Below are positions 44,970 to 58,678 of a DNA stretch of 64,000 nt, one piece after another. The stretch's first letter is position 1; the number at the start of each line of letters is the position of its first letter. The position numbers and the translations under genes are program-made. Origin of the DNA: Beverwykella pulmonaria (Eukaryota; Ascomycota; Dothideomycetes; Pleosporales; Melanommataceae); contig BCHH01000006.1 in the NCBI GenBank assembly GCA_001599595.1, positions 1,585,214-1,649,213 of the forward strand, read 5' to 3'. Below the pieces are notes generated by a model, which saw nothing but the letters and a program-made list of their open reading frames with translations, searched no databases and was not told where the DNA came from.

Positions 44970-46304
44970 ATGCGCCGTCCATTTTTTCTCACTCGAGCCT
45001 TGCTCCGGACGTCAAGGCCCATACTGACAAGACAGTTCGCGTGCAGTTCTTTTCTGCGCCGAGCTTTTGAAGGCAAAAATGCACCCCCAGCCCGTCTTTC
45101 CACGCCCTTGCTCACACCATCACAGACGGCGACGTTGTCATTCTTCGCGAGAAGAGGGACGCTTCACACGATGGCACACTCATAAAACTGCAGTCGTCGA
45201 AATCTACGCACAACCACCGCGGAGTCATTGACCACTCAAACATCATCGGCAAGCAACCGCGTCAGGTCGTGCAGTCCTCCAAGGGGACCACATATCGCAT
45301 CCATGAGCCAACATTGGCAGAATACGTTCGACTAACTCCGCGTCTGGTCACTCCCGTGCGTCGTCGCTGGCTCCATACGGGGATTGTGCGTAGATTGACG
45401 AGGTCAGATTTACCCATCCGACACAAACTTAATTGTCAGTCTCCTAGATATTCATGTCGACACCCCGACCGACTCCGTGGAAGACACACCACCGTTGGAG
45501 ATCCTTGAGGCCGGCACTGGGCATGGAGCGTTGACACTACATCTATCTCGTGCCATCCACGCTGCAAACCCTCCGGCAGCAACGACCCATCACTACAGAT
45601 CCGCCCAGGAACCCGAAGACGCCGTCTACGGAGGCGAGTCCTTATCCGATCTCGAGGCATCAACCTTTGAGCTATGGAAGCAGCAGCGTCGCGCTGTAGT
45701 TCATACTCTAGACATATCTAGCAAGCACTCGAAACATGCGCGGAAGATCGTCCAAGGGTTCCGTCGAGGCATGTATGCTCGTAATGTCGATTTCCATGTA
45801 GGAGACGTCTCAGCGTGGATCGCATCACAGCGAGCACATAGAAAGGCTTACGATCCATTCTTGTCCCACGTGTTCTTGGATTTGCCCAATGCGGACCATC
45901 ATCTTGCCAACATAGCGCCGGCGCTACATGTAAATGGCATCCTAGCCGTCTTCAATCCCAGCATCACCCAGATTGTAGAATGTGTAGAGACTATCCGCGA
46001 GCACAAGATGCCGTATCTGCTAGACCAAGTAATAGAGCTTGGAGCCGGATGTATCCGCGAGTGGGATGTTCGAGCCGTAAAGCCACGGGCCACGCTACAG
46101 AACACGGAGGAACAGCCCACTTCTGTGCCCGTAGGAAACGACGCAGCAACCGCCATCAAAGAGCAGGAAATAAGGGACAATGAGCTGGTGGAAGACTTGG
46201 CCAAGCAGGAGGACAAGTGGGCTATGATTTGTAGACCCAAGGCCGGCCAGCAAGTGATGGGCGGCGGATTTTTGGGTCTATGGCGACGTATGGAACAATA
46301 TTAG
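44970..46304 (+). CDS. Trm61/GCD14-like tRNA (m1A) methyltransferase, mitochondrial-type N-terminus
   Basis: SAM-dependent methyltransferase resembling the catalytic subunit of tRNA m1A58 methyltransferase. Exons 44970-45072, 45126-45355 and 45408-46304 give 409 aa. The first 33 residues (MRRPFFLTRALLRTSRPILT...) are Arg/Ser/Leu-rich without acids, suggesting import into mitochondria. The family beta-barrel start (FEDGDVVILREK) and RLVTPIYPSDTNLIVSLLDIHV precede motif I (LEAGTGHGALTLHLSRAI), an acidic loop (TLDIS), and motif IV-like FLDLPNADHH. Intron 2 is GTGCGT/GTCAG, 52 bp. Intron 1 (45073-45125, 53 bp) has no suitable GT. A GC donor after GAAG joins FE to GDVV in frame and matches the family. 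Start ATG is inferred from the presequence. Confidence 0.82.
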
Positions 46305-46703
46305 CTCTTGGTAAGGTTGCATAGTGTTAGTTTTCTGAGCATGGAAGAGAGATGCATTCTTCTCTTCGGATATGGGCAATACAATGATAAATCCGTGATA
46401 CATGACCTCGAAACATACTTCCTCGACGCCATGTCACAGACACTTTGAAAGAATTCTCTGGCCAACCAGATGAGCTGTAAAGAATGCCTCAGCACATGTT
46501 AAGAAAGTGCTCCGCATACTGTCGGCATTTCCGTACAGGATGCCTGACTGTTGAGTCGTGTTGAGTTGTGTTTTGCTGTGATTGGCTGACGCGTGGGTGT
46601 CCTATTTTTGATTAGCGCCATTTTGCGCCTGAACCTACTGCTCCATATATCTCCATTACCTCTCCTTCCCCACCTCCACCCTCTCCTCTCGATACTATCC
46701 ACA

Positions 46704-47438
46704 ATGAGCGGCGCGGGCGAGAACAATCGGTAAGCTTCCTGCCTACGTGCCATGCGCGGGATTTAAGCATTCTGACCATGTCGAGCAGCTGGCGGCGATC
46801 AGGACAAGCCAGCCGCCAGAACCAGCAGAGCCAGGATCGCACCTCGGGCACCAATACCCCCACCAGAGATGGTGGACGACAACAGGCCGCGGCGGCGCTT
46901 TCAGGTAATGTCTGGACCGCAGGGAAGGGCAAGGCTGCAGGTGGCGGTGGAACACCGCAAGCTCCAAGTGTCCAGGCAGAATCGCACGTTCCTGTAAAGG
47001 ACTTCAATGCAGGCGAAGTCAAGGAATTCTTGAAAAAAAGTATGTCCACCGACCTTGTCCCTGTCGATCAGCGCATCCAAATGCTGTAATACGCCATCTG
47101 CAAGCTTTAGTAATGCTAACGCATGCCCGCCAGGATATCTTGAGAGCGTTGGAGGTATTGCCCCATCAAACGACACGTCTGTATCGAACAACGCATCTAA
47201 CCCCACATCTCCGAAAGACCAATCATCGCTAGTATTCCACAAGGTCCAAGGCGATTCGGTGGCCAAGAGGAGCTCCGGAGCCTGGGGCTCACGAGGTAGA
47301 ATACACTCATGTCACTGACCGTCCATCCATACTCACATTGCAATAGGCAACCTTCCCCACCTGATGCCGAGTGGACAAGACTTCCTCGCCCACCTCAAGA
47401 AGCAGCTGCAAACCCTTGAGCAGGGCAAGACGTCCTAG
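46704..47438 (+). CDS. Small conserved fungal protein of unknown function
   Basis: Four exons (46704-46729, 46789-47039, 47134-47295, 47347-47438) join cleanly to 176 aa. Every phase agrees and all introns are GT-AG. The N-terminal half is Gln/Ser/Gly/Thr-rich and disordered. A short helix (VKDFNAGEVKEFLKK) and two conserved-looking blocks (VFHKVQGDSVAKRSSGAWG, and NLPHLMPSGQDFLAHLKKQL) follow. I recall this block pattern in other filamentous fungi but cannot attach a function. Confidence 0.75.
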
Positions 47439-48523
47439 GACTGGCATCGCCAATTCCTCAACATCATATTCAGCGGCATCACATCACAAGGGCATTGCGG
47501 GCGTTTTCTTTCGGCCGTGTATTTCCTGTTTCCTCGGTGGTTGTTGGGCTAGATTTTCTGGTCATGTTTTAACATAGCAGCACACGTACATTATATCGCA
47601 TCACTGCACACGCACATGGCGTTGGTGGGATCTTTGGGCGTGTTTGCACGGCTTTTCCCCATTTATATACTTGAGCGATACCCATCGGACGGTCACATAG
47701 GTTGTGGATTCGGTCATGCTAAAAGTATCAAGTACGAGGACAGGGCAGGGCCAAGTTGTATTCGTTCGTTCCCCACATTGGTTATTTATGGTAGTCATCG
47801 TCTGTATGTTTGGTCTCTGTAGTTACCTCTGGCAGATACAATAGGACAATGTACGGCGAAATTGATTTCGTTCGCCCGGTGCTAGAAATGCGATGATCAG
47901 TCTTAGGTGCAAAGTTACGTCCTACGAAGTCGAAAGCACGTTACGCTTTCTGGCTGTTGCTATGGAGGCGCGTGAGATTAGCACATATTGCGACGATTGT
48001 GATGGGGCCCTGGCACGCCTGAAAAGGAGAACTTTGGGCTGAGTGGCATCACGTGCGCGGCCTTCGCTCGCGGGCGCCCTGCTTTCCCGAGCATGACGGA
48101 TTCCCACGACTCATTTTCTCAACAACAAGCAATCTGGAGAAGTACAATCTCTCGAATATTCGATTTAACGCTCACCAATATATACCCCCTCTTTTTTTGC
48201 CCCAGAGAACGGCTTGAGAAGCCACCTCACCTCAGACAGTCGCTGGTGCTCCACCGCGTTTGCGCATCGCGGCCAAGACCTGCTATTCATTTCATGTTCA
48301 CAACTTCGCGTCACAGATTCTTACCCCGCTCCCTGAACATCCCTCGAGCGGCTTATGAAAAGGTCTTCCCGAATCTGCATTAAACATAGATACTTCTCCC
48401 CCACGAGCAAGACCGATCCACAAACAGATGCGCACAGCATCCCACCCAACCCCTCTAGCAGCGCCGCCTGCTCCACCTAAACTTCTCCCGCAAACGGTGA
48501 ATTCGTGGTAACAGAATCACATT
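47439..48523. other. Intergenic
   Basis: About 1.1 kb with only short frames. The last part is C-rich and likely the promoter and 5' UTR of the next gene. No RNA gene recognised. Confidence 0.45.
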
Positions 48524-49944
48524 ATGTCCTCACCACCACGAACTCCCACTCAACGGCCGGTCTCTTCTCACCGGCGACAGCCCTCCTCCCTCGACATGTC
48601 TCACAACACACCCTCGAGACGCTACTCCCAGAACCGGCGGTCTTCCGGATACTCGGCTCCAATGACGCCGCGATCTTCTCACGAATTCGAGCATAGCAGC
48701 CCCGCCCAGAACTTCGACGGGGCGAGCGACGGTGGGGGGTTGGGGAACTTGGCGGACGAACTTGGTGATGTGTGGGACGAAGACGACGATGTAGCGGACG
48801 AAGAATATGCGGACGACTTGGAGTTACCACAAGAAGAGGTGAACGGTATTGGTCTTGCGCTGGATCACGACGGGTCAACGGGTCTCGAAACCCCTCATGA
48901 AGTAAATGGGGTGCGAGACAGTGGTGTTGCAATGGAGTCATCGTCACCTACGTCGGAGTCGAAAATGACTTTGAGTCCACAAACTGCGCGTCAAGCCGGG
49001 AGAAGACATCAAAGGACGCGTTCGCTATACGACGGTTCGGATTACGGAGGCGATTCCGATTTGGAGGTCAACCAAGGTATCTCGACGGGACTTGAAACCC
49101 GGATGGCAGCTGTGGAAAGCCTAGCACGGAGAGGATTAGAGGAAAATGGGAGTCCATCAGATCAGGTAGTCAAGAGGGTAGTAGACCAACTGAAGGATCT
49201 TGGAAGTCAGACTGGAATCGAGAATGGCGCAACGAGGTTCGTAATGATTGCTCATTCCACAGCATCGAAAATGCAACCGGACTAATTCGCTGTTATTGTA
49301 GACTCAAAACCACCCACGACGCTTTAACATCGCATCTCACGCACCAATCGCGCCAGCTGACATCCCTTTCTGCCTCCCTCTCCGGGCCTCGCGCCATCAT
49401 CCCCGACCCCGATGAGATTGACGAACTCCTTCCCCTCATAACTACAACCCTCGAACTCCTCCCATACTCATCTGCGGATCCTCTATATTCGCTCTCTCAG
49501 CTCACCCTTTCTACTCGCGAACTCCTACAGCACCTCTCCAACGTCTCCGATTCATTACACATGAGTCGGCAAGCACATGGCAACGCTGCACGCCGGTTAA
49601 AAAGCTCCAAAGAACAGCTCGCCGAGTGGAAGCGGGATGTGGAGCTACGGGAGCAGGGAATATTGTGGGTTGATAAAGGAGATTGGGATCGTAAGTTAAG
49701 AGAGCGGGAAGCAAAACGGGAATGTGCAAGTGTAGTGGATGGATTTGAGGAGGCATGCGGCATGTGGAGAAAGAGACTATGTGAGGGACTGGGAGTTGCC
49801 AGTGCGTGATTTTAGCGCCTCTAAATCTTTCTTTTGTATTGTTCGGCTGATTGGCGTACTGTAGATGTCAGCGCTGGGGAAAGGCTCGAGCTTGTAGAAC
49901 ACGAGAACCTTCATCGTGATTCCGGGTTTGTGGAGTTGGAGTGA
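48524..49944 (+). CDS. Coiled-coil fungal protein of unknown function
   Basis: Exons 48524-49236, 49302-49801 and 49865-49944 give 430 aa with consistent phases (donors GTTCGT and GTGCGT, acceptors TTGTAG and CTGTAG). The first 110 residues are Ser/Pro/Arg-rich (TP and SP sites) then strongly acidic (LGDVWDEDDDVADEEYADDLE). The second half is helical with heptad character (LETRMAAVESLARRGLEE, RRLKSSKEQLAEWKRDVELREQ). Such a layout fits a cytoskeletal, kinetochore or spindle-pole protein, but I do not recognise the family. Confidence 0.75.
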
Positions 49945-50494
49945 TTTGCATGTGGGGGCGGTCTTTATTATGCTTAGGAGTTACTTGTGTGAATTGCGTA
50001 TGGCTATGTTTGGGTGCAAGATCAAGGGTGCATTTAATACCACTATAAACTAGTTGTCGATAGTTACCTCGGTAGACCTGGAGTTATGCGGTTTAGCTTT
50101 TAGAGTCCCTTGGCTATAGATATATAAGCTGAAGAAAGGAATGGAGGTATGTGAACTAAGACACATATTACTCTGCCACTTCGTTGGAAATTTTGATGTT
50201 ATGCTGAACATGTTTAAAAGAGTCTAACTGACCTCGTCGCGATTGAAATATAAGCTCTACGATGAATACTGAACGTTTTACAGCCTCTGGACTCCCCTCT
50301 TGCTATCAAGGCAGTTTGGTTGGCTTCAGCCTTACCGTGTGGCTTGACGTTTTCACGTGGCTGAGGCGCTAGTCCTCAAGCCGTATGTTGTTGCTCCGGC
50401 TTGTTTTCCAGGCTTCGCGTTTCTCTACAACACCACAGTCTTCCTCCGCTTACCCTGATCTTCTTAATAATGTATAATATACAGACTCTTTGAC
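49945..50494. other. Intergenic
   Basis: 3' flank of the coiled-coil gene and promoter of separase. AT-rich in the first half. No gene seen. Confidence 0.5.
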
Positions 50495-53400
50495 GTGCCA
50501 TTTTCTTCTCAGCACTCTCCATACCCCAATTCGATGGCATCAAAGAAGGACACGACGCGTTCTCGCATCGAGAAGATCAAAACCGACCTCCGAACCATCG
50601 TAACGTGTGCGACCACAACCACATCCGAGCTCCAGCATCTGCTTGTGGAGCATGCCGAATACCCGGTACAGAAAGAGAACTTGAGAGCAAAGAGCTCTCA
50701 AGTCCTCAGCGTTCAAACTACCGGCCAGCGCAAAGCGGCGTCTGCGACCAGAACCACGACTGCGGAGGTGGTGAAACAGAATGCAGACTCTCTTGCACCG
50801 AGAGAGAAGTATATACTGGCAACAGAAGTCGTCAACATAACACTGAAGTCTCTCGCGGATGCCCTTAAGTGCCAACCGTCGCCCCCAGTTTCGCGCACAT
50901 GTTCGAAATTAAAAACCCCGGCGAGCGAGAATATGCGCACGCCGGCAAAGCAACGTACCATCCACTCGAAAGGCTCACCCGACAGTCATCGGCCCCTACA
51001 AGAGCGATCTGTTAGTCAGACCATGAACTCGCCGAAGAAGAACTCGACGTTGCGAAGGTCGACATCCTATTCTTCCTTTTTGACGACTGGACCAGATCCA
51101 GGGCTTCTTGCAACGGCCGAGTGCGCGCGGATAGCCTTTTCATACTTGAGGACTGCGGAGGCTATAAAAACGGCCGGCAAAGACTCGCCAGAGCTACAGC
51201 TAGAGAATGGGATTCTAGCTTTCATCGGCAAGCTTGTTACTCACGGCTTGGATAATCTTGCTATCAAAGAACTCAGAGTTTTGAAGAGAAGGTTAGATCA
51301 TTTTCTCGGAGGTAAACTTGATAATGGGAATCAAGAGGTTCGACGTGTGAACGGAAAAGTGGAATCCAAAAAAGCGGCTGCCCCAGCGGAGAAGGAAAGC
51401 CTTGCCTCGCTACTGGACTTTGGAGATGTTGATCGCAACAGCCCGGCTTTACCACTAATTACAAGTCACCAAATCTACACGTTGCGGATAATCGCGAGGA
51501 TAGGCCGCCCGCGAATCGTCGAAGCAGCTTGGGAGTACCTAAAGATCTCTAACCCGTCCTCCCCAATGAACTTGATCTGGTATACGGCAAAGACTCCGAG
51601 TTTCCAGGTGAAGGCGACAAGACAGTTGGAATCTCTAGCTCAAACTGTTCTCTCTCTGTGTCCCAGCATCTCGAGCTCCGACGACATAACGACGGGCGAA
51701 GACCAGCTCCAGCCGTCGCCAACTATTGTCTTTTTCTTACAAAATTTAGCATTTCGAATTCGGAAGAAGTGGTGGAGCTTGGCTCAGCATCAGGGGAACG
51801 AAGAGAAGGAGCTACTTGAGCCCTTTGCCAAATGCCTAGCGGCCTTCTCCCGGAGATCTAAACTTTCGGCAGTCAAGAAATACAAAACGGCAGAATCTCT
51901 ATACATGGACCTTTGTAGCCCTGTGGATGATTCAATATCATCTTGTCCAAAAGGTTCAATGTCGGCTGCACAAGCTGCTAAAAGCCTCAGTGCCTTGGCA
52001 CAAGCTGCCGGATTGACTGAAGAAGCCCTTCGCTGGCTGGGAGCATCTGGCTCACCAAACACATCGAAAACTTCCGCCGCAAGGACAGCAGCCCGGCTAG
52101 TGCGTATCATGACTCTTTCTCTCGATGCCGTAGCCAAAGGAGCACCAAAGCCGGACTTGGAGGACACCATCGCCAGCACCCTAGATGCACTATCCGGGAG
52201 TGTTGGTGGTTCCGCGTCTGATCTGGATTCTCTTTTCCTTGAAGTCAATGCATTACGACGTATAGCAAATAAAATTCTGTCGACAGGTGCTTCGGCGACG
52301 CAAAGTCAGCTCGACACAACCTTCATCGAATATCAAGCCCTTCGTATCATAGCAGCAAGCATTCATTTTTCTACCAGATATATTGGTGCTCAGCTTCCGG
52401 CTAATGCGGACACAAAGGCTCTTTTGCAGTACAACGAACGACTTTTCAAGGTTTCCAAGTTCATCAAGAATATCGTTGATTCCGTGATGACCTGCTGCAA
52501 ACAACCCATGGAGTCGGATACCCGATGGACAGAACTCGATACCCTTATCCAAGACTGTGTTTGCATTCTGCAACATTTTGACAAGAAGAATACAGAGTTT
52601 GGACCATGGCTCCCTGAAACTGTTCAAGACTCGTTCATCAAAGTTTCAAATGCTTATTGGACAGTGTATCTGCAGCTTCGGGGAGCTAGTGGAAGCGCTG
52701 AGTCTATTGTTAAAGCAATGGAACGGTCTATCGAAATTCTTCAACCTCGTACGCAAGCAGAAAAGCAATCCGGCCTTTTAGCAATGAAATTGGAGAAGCT
52801 CGGAGAAGCCATAGACTGCTTGGACCAAGGCGAAGGATCTAGAGGCGCATTTCTTCGGTGCATTCAGGAACTCGTAGACAGCGCCGTCGTGCAGGAGGTG
52901 GTTGAACTTGCCGCAATATACCCAATACAAAAAGTCTTGGAAGATGGTCGGGACACAAGCTCTCTGGGAAGAGTGCTTAAGTCATACCACCGTTCATTCA
53001 TCAAGGACGGCAGAAAGGACTCGGATGACTTGGCTTTCTTTGACAGCCCTGATCTTCACGACGCTGCCAGAGGAGCAATCTTAGAGTGGCAACTGGCACT
53101 TTATGTGAAATCACTTGCCAGAAATCGACCATGGAACACTGCACTCACCTCATCAGTCCAGGAAATTGCGAAACGACTGCTAGATGTTTACCTACCGGCA
53201 GAGTTCCCCGTTCGACGTCAAAGAGCGCTTGTAACACTTCTCCAGCTGTCGCAGGAATATCCGGACATCTTACCGCGGGATATGCTACACTCTGGCATGG
53301 AGTTTGCTGCTGAAGTCCCTCAATCACAAGCACATGATTTCGGATTGGCAGGGTACGAAGGTCATCTCAGGGCCTTGTTGAAGCTTAAGCTGTCCATGCG

Positions 53401-56400
53401 AGGTGGAACTCCATCTGTGCCTGTCTTTCAAGAGTGTCTCTCCTTTTGGCAATCGCTGGTGGAATCGGCATCATCATGGAAGGACCTCACCAGCCGAGTG
53501 GATGACCCTGAAGATTGGATACGGGAGATGCAAGGTATTGTGGATTTCTTGGCTGCCAAAGGAGAAGAATATGTGTGCCTCCCGACACTACATCTTTTGG
53601 TGAAAATGCTCGAGCTTGAGGAAAGCCATGACCCTTCACGTCTGGTTATAGCTCGCTGTACCCTTGGATACCAATTCCTACAGCTGGGATACACCGGGAA
53701 GGCCGGGTTGGCATATGAAAAGGCGGAGACTTTGGTGTCTAATGAAGCGACATCTACAGATGCGAAGTTGAGGTGGCACATAGGGTATGCTGAATATCTA
53801 CTGAGGATTGGTAACAGTACAAAATGGTAATAGTGATGGTCTACACATTTGGATGAAATCTAACGTGTGTATAGTGAAAGCATTTTATGCGTTGCGCAAG
53901 CCATCGCAAAGGCTGATGCCGAATTCATGGGCCTGACCAAGTCCTCAACGAGTTTGTCGGGAAGAGTTCGATTTAACAGGATTCTGGCTGATGCTTGCTA
54001 TGTCTCTTCGCTCCTTGCCCTTAGGAATGGCAACCATAGAGATGCTGCAAGACATGCAAAGCAATGCGTCGTGCTTAATCGACGCGTCTGGTCAGCATTG
54101 GAGGCTAAATGCAATGCCAAAAAGCCTGTTCAGATCGACAACATCGTTCCGGGTGGGGAGAACTCTGTTAATGGGACTTTCGATCCACTTAGTTCCATGC
54201 GAGACGACAAAGGCAGGCCTCTTGTAATGTCTACCACCCATGACTCTCTGGACGGAGCAGATTTCTGGGCGCTTGTACCTGCTCTATATCGCGGCCTGAT
54301 GCAGCATTCGCTTGTCTTCGCCCATGAAGGCTTGTTCCAAGAAGCTGTGTTCGTCGCCGAACAAGCAGAGAAGATCGCTTCCGCCACGGACTCTCGATCT
54401 CTTGTGCTTCACAACTCCAGTCGACGAGCCGAACTTTGGGCCCAAAGTGGTAGGCTCGATAAAGCTCAACCTTTGCTTGAATCCGTGGATCTATCTGTGC
54501 CTTATAAGCATCTTGCCATGGTTGGGTATTACTCGTCTCTCGCGAAGTTTCATCATATAAACAAAAACGTCGAGGAAGAGCTTGCCGCTTATGACATTAT
54601 AGAGAGTTCACTCAACGGACTAACTTTGCCTTCATACATCCGGACCATCGACTCGTTCTCACCCAGTGTTAATTCTCTGGCTGAGCAAATCTCAACTCTA
54701 TCTTTGGTCACCTCAGAACTGGAAGAAAAGAAACCAACAAGGAGCACGAGAGGTCGGCAGCCAGTTGTTAAAGCAGCCTCGAAGGCGATTACGAAGGCAG
54801 CACCTAATAGGGCTCCGAGAGCTACCTCAAGAACTGCATCAAAGACAGCACGAAAGGCCACACAACCAGTACCTACGCAAACATCGAGTGTCATGGATGA
54901 ATGTTCATCTCTTTATAGTCTTCAGGCTGATGTTACCCGTCGGAGGGCACTTGCAAATCTTCTTCAAGACAACGTATCGGAAGCTCTCCAACTTCTGGAA
55001 CAGGTCCAAAATTTCGAGAAATGCCTAGATCGTAACGTTCTGCATCTTTGGGCTTGCTTCAAAGTCACTCTTTCGCAGAGTATGAAAGAGCTGGCCAAGG
55101 ACTTCACTTTCAACAGTCTTCCAGAGTCGACCATCGCCTTTCCAGCAATCAGCCAGAAGGACTCCAATTCGTTGGAGGCAGCCGTCTCTAAGCGAGCTAT
55201 TGTCTTACCATCCGCCACCGCACGAGGCAGTAGGAGCAAGAGGCCAACCAAAGAAGCCTTCATCGAGACACTCCGTGACGCTAGGGAGCGTTTGGTGGAG
55301 GCACACGCTCTTTGCTTTAACACTGGATCGAGTCATAGCTTCCAGCAAGCATCATTCGCGCTAAGTCAAGTCACTGTTCTCTTATCCGCTGTGTCTTCTG
55401 GGGAGCTACGCGGCTCGCTCCACCCTTTATATTCTGCGTACATGAGCGGTATGTATCAACCTCCACTTTGGGTAGTAACTTTTGGCTAACATCGAATAGA
55501 AATACCAAAGTCCAATTCGCTCAGGCTTGCCCAGGAGTCCATCGAGGCCGAACAGGAGAATGTGTCGCGCGAAGATATGTTGAAGTGGCCAGAATCAGCG
55601 CCAACCAGAAGATCGAATCTCGCCTCCGCAACCGAGTTTCAGAAGCAATACATCGACATTATCCCTGAACAATGGACTGCCGTCTCCCTCGCCCTGAACG
55701 AAGAGCGTGACGAACTTTACATCACTCGATACGAGAGTGGCCAAACTCCATTCGTTTTGCGATTACCCATGGCGCGTCACACGAATCGTGATGCGGATGA
55801 GGAGGAATTCTCATTCGATGACGGCAAGCGAGACTTTGACGAGATTATTGAACTTAGTGATTTCAGTACCCGGAGCGCCAAAGACATGACTTCTAGGGAC
55901 GCAAAATTGCAGTGGTGGGCTGAACGCGACGCTTTGGACAGTAGGCTCCGTGACTTGCTCGTCAATATGGAGAATATTTGGCTTGGTGGCTTCAAAGGGA
56001 TATTCTCCCAGTATGTCTGGCAGCCTGCTTTGGTGGCACGCTTCAGGAAATCTTTCGAAAATATCCTAGACCGGCATTTGCCATCTCGGCAAGGAAAGAA
56101 ACAGCAGAGGAAGACTACACTAGATGCGAGAGTATTGGAGCTCTTTGTCGGGCTTGGCGATGCTACCAACGAGGAGCTTGATCTGGACGAGGCTCTCATG
56201 GATCTTCTCTACTTTGTGGTCGACATTCTACAGTTCAATGGAGAGCGCAATCCTTACGATGAGATTGATTTCGAGCGCATGGTCATCGAAACGCTCGATG
56301 CTCTGCGCGCTTATCACAACGCTACTCAAACCGTTGCCGGGCGCGTCACGCATACGATTCTCATCCTGGATAAGAACTTGCACGCCTTTCCGTGGGAATC

Positions 56401-57286
56401 CATGCCCTGCCTTCAGTCCATATCCATCTCTCGACTCCCATCCTTAGCTGCGCTCCGTGAGAGGATCCTCGCGGCAAAGCCATCGGTTACTGGACCAGAC
56501 GCACCACCAGGGCATTACATATCCGCTGGAGCTGGAGGAACAAGCATTCTGAATCCGTCTGGAGATCTGGCCCATACGCTGAAGACCATAATGCCTCGCT
56601 TGGACGAACTACAGGGAAGTTGGACGCATATCGCAAGTCGCGCTCCAACGGAGACCGAGTTCGAGGCTTCACTGAAAGAGAAAGATCTAGTGCTGTATTT
56701 CGGTCACGGCAGCGGAGCGCAGTTCATTCGATCCAAAGCCGTGAGAAAGCTCTACCCGGGCGAAGCTGAACGCGAGAAGAGGTCCGGATGCGCCACGACG
56801 TTCCTCTTCGGCTGTTCCTCAGCTCATCTATCCGACAACGGCATCTATGAGCCAACTGGCATGTTGTCTTCCTACCTTACGGCCGGTGCACCTGCAGTGC
56901 TTGGCATGCTCTGGGACGTTACAGACAAGGACTGCGATCGCTTCGCCGTCAAGGCAGGGGAGCTATGGGGGCTATGGCCCGAGTCTGTACCCGACGCTGA
57001 CGTTATGCCCAAGACGCCAGGCAAGACGGCGAAAAAATCAAAGGGAAAGGGAAAGGTCTCGCAGCTTATCGCAGAGGCAGAGAGCGCGAGAGGACCGGGT
57101 ATCGGGAAGAAAGCGAAGGGCCGAGGACAGATGGGCAATGTTACGGCGGATGAAGGCGGCGATGCAGTTCGGAGGAGGGGCACTGGCTTAGATGAAGCAG
57201 TCAGAGAGGCGAGGGAGGCGTGTGTGCTTAGGTATTTGAATGGGGCTGCAGCGGTAGTTTATGGGATCCCGGTGTACTTGGAGTAG
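50495..57286 (+). CDS. ESP1: Separase (Esp1/BimB cysteine protease)
   Basis: Caspase-like protease that cleaves the cohesin kleisin subunit at anaphase onset and is held inactive by securin. Three exons (50495-53826, 53875-55448, 55500-57286) give 2230 aa, typical for filamentous fungi. An ATG at 50534 could instead start the protein, 13 residues shorter. The long N-terminal part is TPR/HEAT-like helical repeat. A Lys/Ala/Thr-rich linker with repeated SKA/TKA motifs lies near residues 1400-1450. The catalytic domain is intact: VLYFGHGSG (His2038) and TFLFGCSSAHL (Cys2074), followed by LTAGAPAVLGMLWDVTDKDCDRF. A Lys/Gly-rich insertion interrupts the domain before the final LRYLNGAAAVVYGIPVYL. 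Introns are 48 and 51 bp. Confidence 0.96.
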
Positions 57287-58678
57287 TCGCACTAAATCTT
57301 AGGTGCAGTTGAAACGCGGTGTGGCGTTGAGGGTGCGTGAGGCGTTAGCTTAGACGAGGTGTCAGATACAAGAGGGGCGCTAATGGTGCGCTACGGTGAA
57401 ATATGGGATACGCGGTGTAGTCCGAATGACCCTTTGGGTACGCCTTAGATAAAATTAAGTGGAAATAACTTAGATTGAAATGTTTGCCTTCTTTTGACCT
57501 TGAGAGTGTTTTGTGATACTCTATTAGAAGAAATGATTGTAGCTGATATTGGAACGGGTTTCTATAGGTTCGTAACCGTGCGCATGCATAATTACTGTAG
57601 ATTTCCATGTCCATTGGGGCACCTCAGGAATCTTGGCCAGGACTCAACCAACTGTGCCCTCTTCAGGACTGTTGTGGAAACCTGCAGGCGCTTGTTACTG
57701 ATTCACCGTGGTGAGGAAGTTAACTAATCTCGAGCTGGTGTCTGCAAAAATTACTATCTTTAAGGCGCTAAACAGAACTTAAAAAATGCCCCACAAAAAG
57801 ACAAATAAATTAAGAGAAAAGAAGGGATTGGTCGAGATTTGGAGGTTACAGAACCGTTGCTTGGCCGTGGCTTAGCCGCCCCCAAAACAAGGCGAAGTCG
57901 GCATGGCGTGCCTGATCTTTCCGTTCGCCACCCGACCAATTAGCACTTCCGATTCCTTGATCCCTGGTCCCGAGCCAATTTATCCAGGAACTTGTTCCAA
58001 GTCTGTTATAAGGCACCCGTACGAAAACACTTGGAAGGATGCAAAGCTAACTGCAAGGGGAAAGGTGCACGAGGCTCACTCGAGTCTTGTCGGCCCACCT
58101 CGGCACGCCAACCACCTCTCACTCCGTGCCCGTGTGTCAGGACGTCACCCAGGCAATACATCCACCTCAGTCAAACACAGAATATCGCACGCATGCTCGT
58201 ATTCCCCGCCTTGCACTGATCCTACCGGTGAAGCTTAATATGGGGCCCCCTGGACTACATTCTTACCATTGGCTGTGCAGCGAAGAAGCCTAGGCAGCAA
58301 CCGCAGTCCAATCCTTCGCCGAGTGTGAAAACAACTAGGAATGGATAATATGCGACATGGCTGTGTGAGGAGTCATGCTGGTCGCCTGTTACTGGCGTGC
58401 AGCGATTGTGATGGAGGCGTTGCGACCGTGCCACGGACCTGGGGCGGGTGGGAGGTGATATATGGTGGGTTGGACTGCTGTTTCTGTGGCTTTTTGTTTT
58501 CCGATTTTTGAGCTAGTTCTTTTCGTCGATTCTACATCTTGAGGTTGCATACGCCACGTGAATTTGCGACGAATTCTCCTGCCTGAACTCCACAACCCTT
58601 CTATATCGGACTTCGTCACGCTTAAACTCTACGCTTCTCGTCCTCCCCAACGTCAGTCAAGCTTGCGCGTCGGCCATC
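57287..58678. other. Intergenic
   Basis: About 1.4 kb downstream of separase. The longest open frame (57903-58238, plus) has no recognisable domain. The final 150 bp should be the promoter and 5' UTR of the next gene. Confidence 0.45.
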
